DNA from: Pseudogulbenkiania ferrooxidans 2002
GTDB lineage: Bacteria > Pseudomonadota > Gammaproteobacteria > Burkholderiales > Chromobacteriaceae
Assembly: GCF_000174355.1 (NCBI RefSeq)
Contig: NZ_ACIS01000009.1
Coordinates: 1 to 64,000, forward strand
Direction of reading: 5' to 3'
Length of the DNA: 64,000 bases
Every line of letters starts with the position of its first letter. Within the stretch, counting starts at the first letter, position 1. Under the pieces are notes generated by a model that worked only from the letters and a program-made list of their open reading frames with translations, did not search any database and had not been told where the DNA came from. The position numbers and the translations under genes are program-made. Below are positions 54,999 through 64,000 of this stretch, piece after piece.

Positions 54999-55772
54999 AT
55001 GAAGAAGCCCATCATTCTCGCGCTGTTGTCCCTGACCGCTCCGCTGGCGGCGCATTCCGCCGAAACGCTGCGCATCGCCACCGACGCCACCTACCCGCCG
55101 TTCGAGTACGTCGACGCCAACGGCAAGGTGTCCGGCTTCGAGGTGGATTTCGCCTACGCCGTGTGCAAGGAAATGAAAGTGCAGTGCGAGGTCGTCAACC
55201 AACCGTGGGACGGCTTGATCCCGGGTCTGCAGGTGAAGAAATACGATGCCATCATGTCGTCGATGAACATCACCGATGAGCGGCGCAAGGCGGTGGATTT
55301 CAGCAAGGTCTACTACCTGATGCAGAACCGCTTCGTCACGGCCAAGGGCCACAAGGGCGAGATCCAGCCCGCCGCGCTCAGCGGCAAGACCATCGCGGTA
55401 CAGACCGGCACGCCGCAGGACCGCTTCGTGACCCAGCAGTTCGGCAAGTCCGCCACCATCAAGCGCTACGTCAACGCCCAGGACCCGATGATGGAGCTGA
55501 CCTCGGGCCGGGCCGACTACACCTTCGGCAACACCGTGCAGTTGCAGAAAGGCTTCCTGGAAACCGCACCGGGCAAGGGTTTCGAATTCGTCGGCCCGGT
55601 GTTCGACGGGCGCCAGGACAAGGTGCTGGGCGAAGGCGTGGCGGTGGCGCTACACAAGCAGGACAGCGCGCTCAAGGCCCGCTTCAACGCCGCCATCGAC
55701 GCGGTCAAGAAGAAGGGTGTGTACCACGAACTGCTGGTAAAACATAAGCTCGACGGCCTGCTCGCCGACTGA
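54999..55772 (+). CDS. Periplasmic amino-acid-binding protein (SBP family 3)
   Basis: 257 residues with a signal peptide (KKPIILALLSLTAPLAAHSA). LRIATDATYPPFEYVDANGK is the standard start of family 3 binding proteins. GFEVDFAYAVCKEM, WDGLIPGLQVKKYDAIMSSM and GKTIAVQTGTPQDRFV complete the two lobes. The ligand is probably a polar or basic amino acid. No permease or ATPase gene follows, so it must work with components encoded elsewhere. AAGGAAGG precedes the ATG. Confidence 0.9.
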   Translation: MKKPIILALLSLTAPLAAHSAETLRIATDATYPPFEYVDANGKVSGFEVDFAYAVCKEMKVQCEVVNQPWDGLIPGLQVKKYDAIMSSMNITDERRKAVDFSKVYYLMQNRFVTAKGHKGEIQPAALSGKTIAVQTGTPQDRFVTQQFGKSATIKRYVNAQDPMMELTSGRADYTFGNTVQLQKGFLETAPGKGFEFVGPVFDGRQDKVLGEGVAVALHKQDSALKARFNAAIDAVKKKGVYHELLVKHKLDGLLAD

Positions 55773-55814
55773 GACCGCATTTATCCGTCGCCGACATCCC
55801 ACGTGGCGGGCAAC

Positions 55815-55842
55815 AAAAAACCCGCCATTCGGCGGGTTTTTT
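55815..55842 (+). terminator. Terminator after the binding-protein gene
   Basis: AAAAAACCCGCC / GGCGGGTTTTTT dyad; bidirectional with the VOC gene. Confidence 0.9.
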
Positions 55843-55859
55843 ATCGAGCGTAGGCCAAC

Positions 55860-56369
55860 TCACTCACTGGCCGATGGGACATGGCCGTTAAGGCCGCTAT
55901 GGCCATGCAGGGGGTTATGGCCATTATGGTTGCTGCGGCCATTGAGCTTGAGCTTGCCGGCGAGCCAGGTGTGGTCGTAGCTGACCACCTCGAAAGCGTT
56001 GCCGAACGGGTCGACAAACGACAGCGAGCAGAAGAAATGGTGATCGTACACCGAGTCGCGGGCGATGGTCTGCCCCTCGCGATTGGTGACACGCTCACCA
56101 GCCAGCTGGTCGATCCACTCCATGAACTCCTGGCCGCTCACCACAAAGGCGACGGCACCGATCGCAGTGCTGGACTCGGCATCCTCGCACAAGGCCAAGC
56201 GCACGGTGGAGCTTGGGTTGGCCACCATGGTGACACCATGTGGCTCGTCCTGCATGTGCCGATAGCGCGGATCGGGCGTCAGACCCAGCACGCGTTGGTA
56301 CCACTCGATTGCCTTGGTGGTATCCGTGACACGAACATGGATATGGTCGATTTTTCCAAGATTTAGCAT
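55860..56369 (-). CDS. VOC-family (glyoxalase-fold) protein with Asn/Gly/His-rich tail
   Basis: 169 residues from the ATG at 56369. LGKIDHIHVRVTDTTKAIEW opens the first beta-alpha-beta module with the metal-binding His. RLALCEDAES and FVDPFGNAFEVVSYDH complete the second, with the metal Glu. The substrate is unknown. The last ~28 residues (LNGRSNHNGHNPLHGHSGLN, then GH) are Asn/Gly/His-rich with four NGH/HGH units, perhaps a metal-binding or expanded repeat tail. It is upstream neighbour of uvrA on the same strand but separated from it. Confidence 0.82.
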   Translation of the reverse strand: MLNLGKIDHIHVRVTDTTKAIEWYQRVLGLTPDPRYRHMQDEPHGVTMVANPSSTVRLALCEDAESSTAIGAVAFVVSGQEFMEWIDQLAGERVTNREGQTIARDSVYDHHFFCSLSFVDPFGNAFEVVSYDHTWLAGKLKLNGRSNHNGHNPLHGHSGLNGHVPSASE

Positions 56370-56441
56370 GCAGTCCTCGTCCTTCGGCCACATCGGGTGG
56401 CCCCTATTTCCTGAAGCAGTATATCGGAAACTACGGTGTTG

Positions 56442-59285
<2,844 letters not shown>

Positions 59286-59423
59286 GCCTCACTCACGATC
59301 AGTCGGGGAACCTGTTAATATACCCGACTTGGCGTACCACGCTCCACCCGCATTGCAGCCCGGATCATGACGGAGCGGGAGTCCGCCTCCGTTTTCACCT
59401 CTAGCCGACATATAACAACACTG

Positions 59424-60782
59424 ATGAATCCGCTTGAACTTCGTGCCAGCCTCGGTCTGGCCGGCGTGTACGCCCTGCGCATGCTGGGCATGTTCCTGAT
59501 CCTGCCGGTGTTCGCACTCTACGCCCAGACGCTGCCAGGCGCCCACAGCCATACCGCCATCGGTATCGCCCTCGGCGCCTACGGCCTGACGCAGGCCTTC
59601 CTGCAACTTCCGCTGGGCATGCTGTCCGACCGCATCGGCCGCAAGAAGGTCATCTACGGCGGCCTGCTGGTCTTCGCCGCCGGCAGCTTCATCGCGGCCT
59701 GGGCACCGAACATCACCTGGCTCACGATCGGCCGCGTCGTGCAGGGTGCCGGCGCCATCTCGGCCGCCGTCACCGCACTGCTGGCCGACCTCACGCGCGA
59801 GGAAAACCGCACCAAGGCGATGGCGATGATCGGCATGAGCATCGGCACCACCTTCGCGGCCAGTCTCGTGCTCGGCCCGCTCATGGCTCACTACATGGGC
59901 GTCGACGGCATCTTCACGCTGACCGGCGTGCTGACGCTGGCCGCGCTGGTCGGGGTGAAATACCTGATCCCCGACCCAGCCGTGTCGCGCTTCCATTCCG
60001 ATGCCGAAACCAACACCCAACGTCTGCCGGCCGTGCTGAAGCACCCGCAGTTGCTGCGGCTGAACTTCGGCATCTTCGCGCTGCATGCGGCGCAGATGTC
60101 GATGTTCGTCGTGCTTCCCTTCACCCTGATCAAGCACGGCCTCGACAAGGCGCACCACTGGCAGGTGTATCTGCCGGTGGTGATCGTCGGCTTCCTCCTG
60201 ATGGTGCCGGCGATCATCTACGGCGAGAAAAAGGGCAAGTTGAAGACGGTCTTCGTCGGTGCGGTGACACTGATGACCGCTGCACAGCTCGGCATGGCGC
60301 TGGCGCTCGATTCGTTCTGGATGATCGTGCTGTGGCTGACGCTCTACTTCATCGCCTTCAATATTTTGGAGGCAAGCCTGCCGTCGCTGATTTCCAAGAT
60401 CGCGCCTGCCGACTCCAAGGGCACGGCCATGGGTGTGTATAATACCGCCCAATCCTTCGGCCTCTTCATCGGTGCCGCTGCCGGCGGCTGGCTGTACAGC
60501 CACTACGGCACGGGCGGTGCATTCGGCTTCGCCGCCGCGCTGATGCTGGCCTGGCTCGCGCTGGCCATCACCATGCAGCCGCCGCAGGCCGTGAAATCGG
60601 TCATGTTCCACATCGGCGAAAACTGGCAGGGCAACGCCGTCCAGCTGTCGCAGCGGCTGGCGGCACAGCGCGGCGTCAAGGAAGCGGTGGTGGTCGTCGA
60701 CGAGCGCGTCGCCTACCTCAAGGTATCGCAGCAGGACTGGGACGAGGCCGCTGTCCAGCAATTGATTTTGGAAACCAACTGA
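59424..60782 (+). CDS. yajR: MFS transporter YajR type with C-terminal YAM domain
   Basis: 452 residues from the ATG at 59424; an upstream in-frame ATG at 59367 is in the divergent promoter region. Twelve hydrophobic segments are seen. LPLGMLSDRIGRKKVIYGG near 71–89 is the MFS motif A. After residue ~390 a soluble ferredoxin-like domain follows (LSQRLAAQRGVKEAVVVVDE, VAYLKVSQQDWDEA), the YAM domain that defines YajR-like proteins. Its substrate is unknown. It lies between uvrA and ssb. Confidence 0.9.
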   Translation: MNPLELRASLGLAGVYALRMLGMFLILPVFALYAQTLPGAHSHTAIGIALGAYGLTQAFLQLPLGMLSDRIGRKKVIYGGLLVFAAGSFIAAWAPNITWLTIGRVVQGAGAISAAVTALLADLTREENRTKAMAMIGMSIGTTFAASLVLGPLMAHYMGVDGIFTLTGVLTLAALVGVKYLIPDPAVSRFHSDAETNTQRLPAVLKHPQLLRLNFGIFALHAAQMSMFVVLPFTLIKHGLDKAHHWQVYLPVVIVGFLLMVPAIIYGEKKGKLKTVFVGAVTLMTAAQLGMALALDSFWMIVLWLTLYFIAFNILEASLPSLISKIAPADSKGTAMGVYNTAQSFGLFIGAAAGGWLYSHYGTGGAFGFAAALMLAWLALAITMQPPQAVKSVMFHIGENWQGNAVQLSQRLAAQRGVKEAVVVVDERVAYLKVSQQDWDEAAVQQLILETN

Positions 60783-60872
60783 TGGGGCGGACTGGCCCGG
60801 CACACCGAGGCAAACACCATCGGTCCAGCGCCGGCGATCAGCGCCATCCATTGCATTGAATCGGAGAATGAC

Positions 60873-61328
60873 ATGAACAGCATCACTTTCGACGGCCGCC
60901 TGGCGGCAGACGCCGAACTGCGTTACACCCCCAGCGGCGAACCGGTGCTGAGCTTCCGCGTGGCCAGCGACATCGGCTTTGGCGAACGCCGCACCACCAA
61001 CTGGTTCAGCTGCCAGGTGTGGGGCAAGCGTGGTGAATCGCTGAAAAACTACCTGAGCAAGGGTCAGCAGGTGACCGTTTACGGCCAGCTCACCCTGCGC
61101 GAATGGGAAGACCGTGACGGCAACAAGAAGCTGTCGCCGGACGTGCGCGTGAACGAACTCAGCCTGCAAGGCGGCAAGCGCGACGCCGCCATGGACGACG
61201 ACAGCGGCTACGGCGCTCCGGCGCCGCGCCAGAGCGCCCCGTCCGCTCCGCCGGCCGCACCGCGCCGCATGGAGCCGAAACCGGCCAGCAAGGCCGATGA
61301 TTTCATGGACGACGACATCCCGTTCTAG
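60873..61328 (+). CDS. ssb: Single-stranded DNA-binding protein
   Basis: 151 residues. The OB-fold starts MNSITFDGRLAADAELRYTP, with SFRVASDIGFGERRTTNWFS and VTVYGQLTLREWEDRDGNKK. A Pro/Ala-rich linker leads to the acidic tail DDFMDDDIPF, which docks partner proteins such as Exo I (sbcB of this window). A terminator follows, and the island boundary is just beyond. Confidence 0.96.
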   Translation: MNSITFDGRLAADAELRYTPSGEPVLSFRVASDIGFGERRTTNWFSCQVWGKRGESLKNYLSKGQQVTVYGQLTLREWEDRDGNKKLSPDVRVNELSLQGGKRDAAMDDDSGYGAPAPRQSAPSAPPAAPRRMEPKPASKADDFMDDDIPF

Positions 61329-61360
61329 AGCCGACCAATATCTAATTGGTAAACAACCCG

Positions 61361-61391
61361 AGCGGAGCCCTTGATTTGGCTCCGCTTTTTT
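61361..61391 (+). terminator. Terminator after ssb
   Basis: AGCGGAGCC / GGCTCCGCT dyad with an 8-base loop, followed by TTTTTT. Confidence 0.88.
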
Positions 61392-61875
61392 CTTATTAAC
61401 ATTCCTCCCTGAGAGCGACAATACACAAGCTGCCGCCGACCTAGCAAAAAATGTCAATACCAGGCTTACCTCACTACCAGGAGGACTTATCAAATACCAT
61501 ATAAATAGTTTTAATTAAACACCTCCGCCCATTTACCTTACCCCCTACACCAACCCTTTATTTTTCTATTGCGCATGCGACATGCCAAAAAACTACTCAA
61601 GCAACCTTTGAAAAATTAGTCCTACCCCGTAGGAAATGGCTTTTCAAAATGCCCCCCCCCCCCCACACATCACATCGCTCGCATAACCTTCATCCTTATC
61701 CTTCCCACATCAGGCTACTTCTATCACCTCAAAGACGTACTCACCATCCTATGGCAGGCATAGATTCCTTCAGGGATATGCCAACACCCCCTGCCTGAGC
61801 TACTCCTACCCTCGACCTGTCATGTTAATTGTTGCATTAAAGCAACGCCGCCCTGTGCGAAAAAAAAATAATTAG

Positions 61876-61889
61876 TTTAGCAACTGTAA
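61876..61889 (+). repeat. Direct repeat TTTAGCAACTGTAA, copy 1
   Basis: 14 bases, exact repeat of the copy at 61995–62008, spaced 119 bases. Possible recombinase-binding or end sequence. Confidence 0.55.
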
Positions 61890-61994
61890 CAAACCGCATC
61901 GTGGGTTCTTCTTGTTTCTATTGGCAGTTTCCTTTTTCTTCTAGGCAATTCCACCGACCCGGAATATTACATTTTTACATTTCTAGTTTTTTAA

Positions 61995-62008
61995 TTTAGC
62001 AACTGTAA
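61995..62008 (+). repeat. Direct repeat TTTAGCAACTGTAA, copy 2
   Basis: Second exact copy, about 240 bases before the recombinase start. Confidence 0.55.
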
Positions 62009-62248
62009 TTTTCAGCCCAGAAGAACTGCACCCATATCAGATTTCACGCACCGCAAGTCAAATATTTTGTTGTACGCTCCAATCAAGCACAAAAACATTG
62101 GAGCCACCCTCACAAACCAGAATGTAGAAAAACACCACCTTCATGCCATTCACAATTGAATGAGCATCTCTCATTCTGGATATTGAAATTTAGCATGATG
62201 AATTTACCAAGCTCAAAAGCCATGAAATTCTTATCGTGAGGAGCTGAA

Positions 62249-63562
62249 ATGGGAAGCACTTTACCGTCAAAGTCAGGAAAATTTTCAATTAGAACCATTA
62301 TGATGGTCTCAGGTGAGCGCCTCCCTGTTTTGCTCAACAAAACAGAGGGTATCCCTCTGTTTGACCCCACGGTGTACGTTTTGACAGAACTTCGACAGAA
62401 GAATCGGGCCAGCAATACCATCGAACGGGCTTTGCGTGAAATCGAGGTCCTATTGGACTTTCTGGATGCCAGTGATATTCACCTAGACAAGCGCCTGCAA
62501 ACCGGACAACTCCTGTCGCTACCAGAAATCGATGGACTCGTCCGCCACTGTGGTCTCCCCGCTTCAGAATTTAAGGCGTCGCGCAGTAGGCTCACACAGG
62601 AAACGCCCCGCCAGAGTCTTCGCGTAATCCGGATGGAGCGGTTTCGCATGCGTCGGCCGTCAACCTATGCCAAAGAGGTTTCCCCGGTAACGGTGGCAAA
62701 CCGCATCCGCACCATTCGGGCCTACCTCACCTGGCTCAGCGCACGCCACCTTTCCCAGCCAAACCTCGACCCAACCATTCGAATAACCTTGGTCTCCACC
62801 AAGGAATTTGTCCTGAACGCCATGTTCGAACGCATTCCGAGTACACGCGGGAGAAACACCGTCGGCATGCGGGAAGGGGCTTCTCCAGAAACACTCGACC
62901 GGCTGCTGAAGGTGATAGGCCCTTGCTCACCTGAAAATCCATGGCTCAGCCCACACGCGCAGGCACGCAATTCGCTTGCCATTTCTTGGTTGTTGCTGCT
63001 CGGTCTGCGCCGGGGCGAACTGCTGAATGTGAAAATTTCAGATATCGACTTCCAAAAAGAAGTCGTCACCATTGCTCGCAGGGCCGACGACCCGCAAGAC
63101 CCCCGCAGGAAACAGCCTCGTACAAAAACACGCGACCGACGAATTCCCCTTTCTCCTGAACTGGCAGCAGCCACGCATCACTACATTATCACCATTCGCT
63201 CAACACTCGATGGCGCGCGACTACATGAATTCCTGTTTGTAGCGGACCGCTCCGGGGTTCCCATGGCATTAGACACTTTGAACCGGGTTTTCCATACCTT
63301 GCGAGTGACATTTCCAGACCTTCCCGAAGACTTAACACCCCACATCCTGCGGCACAGTTGGAACGACAAATTTTCGGAAATTATGGAAAAGAAGGGCGTG
63401 CCACCAGAGGAAGAGAAGAAATTGAGGTCGTTCCTGATGGGGTGGGTTGAAACCTCGGACACTGCGTTGTCGTACACCCGCCGTCATACGAGGAAGAAGG
63501 GCCAAGAGGTATCTCTTGAAATACAGGCAAACATGCTAAAGGGGAATAATGATAAAGAATAA
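62249..63562 (+). CDS. Tyrosine recombinase (site-specific integrase), first of a tandem pair
   Basis: 437 residues from the ATG at 62249, which has GAGGAG 5 bases upstream. The N-terminal SAM-like core-binding region spans about 20–190. The catalytic domain shows LLGLRRGELLNV (Arg I), TKTRDRRIPL (Lys), PHILRHSWNDKF (HxRH-type box II), GWVETSD (Trp in place of the second His) and LSYTRRHTRKKG (Tyr nucleophile). It overlaps the next recombinase-like gene by 14 bases. Tandem recombinases of this kind occur in Tn554-like elements, RIT elements and islands such as the gamma-mobile-trio; the class here is not settled. Confidence 0.88.
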   Translation: MGSTLPSKSGKFSIRTIMMVSGERLPVLLNKTEGIPLFDPTVYVLTELRQKNRASNTIERALREIEVLLDFLDASDIHLDKRLQTGQLLSLPEIDGLVRHCGLPASEFKASRSRLTQETPRQSLRVIRMERFRMRRPSTYAKEVSPVTVANRIRTIRAYLTWLSARHLSQPNLDPTIRITLVSTKEFVLNAMFERIPSTRGRNTVGMREGASPETLDRLLKVIGPCSPENPWLSPHAQARNSLAISWLLLLGLRRGELLNVKISDIDFQKEVVTIARRADDPQDPRRKQPRTKTRDRRIPLSPELAAATHHYIITIRSTLDGARLHEFLFVADRSGVPMALDTLNRVFHTLRVTFPDLPEDLTPHILRHSWNDKFSEIMEKKGVPPEEEKKLRSFLMGWVETSDTALSYTRRHTRKKGQEVSLEIQANMLKGNNDKE

Positions 63563-64000
63563 TATGGCTGCACCATGGCATTTAGTACTAGATGACTTAT
63601 TGCCAGCATCGGCCCAAACCAAAACAGGCGTTTGGTTTACCCCTCGGTCGGGCCACTGGGCCTATCGAGAAGGCACCCATTCGGTCAGCCTTAATTTTGA
63701 TGCCCTCCCAGGGGCAACCTCCGGTTTCGTCATCGGTTTGAAGAAGACGCTTCTCTGGTATGCCAAGAACCGTTCGTCCCATCACGTAAAGAACTTGTTT
63801 GAGCGGATAAAGCATTTCCTTATGATTTTTTCAGGTACTGATAGCGCCCCCCTCGAGGTAATAACCAGCGAAATGCTCATCAACTATCGGTCAAGCCTAA
63901 CCCCATCCACTCACTGGTACTTGAGCACGCTGGCGGGGCTCCTGAAAAAATGGCACCGGTTAGGGTATCCAGGGGTCACCGCCGATGCCGTTACTTTCTT
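63549..64000 (+). CDS. Second recombinase-like protein, N-terminal part (cut by window end)
   Basis: The frame is open from ATG 63549 (alternative ATG 63564) to the end of the window, about 150 residues. It begins MIKNNMAAPWHLVLDDLLPA, and has VWFTPRSGHWAYREG, LKKTLLWYAKNRSSHH and LAGLLKKWHRLGYPGV, resembling the N-terminal half of long (~650-residue) tyrosine recombinases that follow a shorter integrase in proteobacterial islands. The catalytic domain is outside the window, so the assignment is inference from context and these motifs. Confidence 0.6.
   Translation, partial: MIKNNMAAPWHLVLDDLLPASAQTKTGVWFTPRSGHWAYREGTHSVSLNFDALPGATSGFVIGLKKTLLWYAKNRSSHHVKNLFERIKHFLMIFSGTDSAPLEVITSEMLINYRSSLTPSTHWYLSTLAGLLKKWHRLGYPGVTADAVTF

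Larger units (their letters stand above)
61392..62248. other. AT-rich gene-free region, putative island end
   Basis: About 860 bases without a gene. It contains a run of 12 C at 61653–61664, a small hairpin GTTGC/GCAAC at 61831–61846, and two exact 14-base direct repeats. The composition shift right after the ssb terminator and the recombinase genes that follow suggest a mobile-element end. A 103-codon antisense frame reaching 62421 is not supported. Confidence 0.6.

Noticed and set aside
62110..62421. Minus-strand frame at the island end, with a plausible-looking sequence MVLIENFPDFDGKV
   Set aside because: It overlaps the 5' end of the recombinase, whose ATG at 62249 has a clear ribosome site; the minus frame has none.

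Overview
The window reads as a chromosomal piece of a GC-rich betaproteobacterium, most likely in the Neisseriales outside Neisseria itself (Chromobacteriaceae such as Vogesella, Aquitalea or Chromobacterium relatives). The reasons are the PhaR/phasin pair, the short H-NS-type protein, the uvrA–yajR–ssb order, a pilE–fimT–pilV–pilW–pilX–pilY1 minor pilin cluster and an endonuclease-type MutL. The genus is an inference from gene content.

The left end (1–5.2 kb) is accessory DNA. It holds a multiply frameshifted IS5-type transposase tail, a short run of overlapping phage-like genes ending in a terminase-small-subunit-like gene, an AT-rich lone methyltransferase, and a broken excisionase-like gene. 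From 5.2 to 61.3 kb the DNA is core. First come a LysE exporter with its AraC regulator and a CBS–PAS–GGDEF–EAL protein. Next are rimO with an in-frame stop codon, phaR/phaP for polyhydroxyalkanoate granules, an M14 carboxypeptidase, a frameshifted PilZ-like gene, an H-NS-like gene, ygfZ, tRNA-Asn and mscL. A manganese exporter follows under a yybP-ykoY riboswitch, then a chemoreceptor.

The 22–29.5 kb block is the classical thrS–infC–rpmI–rplT–pheS–pheT–ihfA–merR translation operon on the minus strand, flanked by tRNA-Pro and tRNA-Val. Then, on the plus strand, come tgt–yajC–secD–secF, dedA–mutL, sbcB, miaA and the type IV minor pilin operon. After that come ridA-like and desaturase genes, a ydgA-like gene, bfr/bfd under a Fur-box-like site, nudJ–exported protein–mnmA, and a methionine aminotransferase/omega-amidase/solute-binding-protein cluster with a divergent LysR regulator. 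A VOC protein, uvrA, yajR and ssb close the core. After ssb the sequence turns AT-rich and carries two adjacent tyrosine recombinases, the second cut by the window edge. This is probably the left end of an integrated island.

The most unusual signal is a 12-mer, AGGTTGGCCGAA. It occurs eight times exactly between 34.5 and 58.7 kb, on both strands and in several reading frames, including within mutL and uvrA and beside sbcB and miaA. It resembles the Neisseriaceae DNA uptake sequences at both ends and may be an uncharacterised dialect. Other points of note are the rimO nonsense codon, an 11-base G tract inside ygfZ, a mini-ORF with a perfect sliding-clamp-binding motif (QLDLF), a ~120-base imperfect hairpin between secD and secF, and infC lacking an ATG start.
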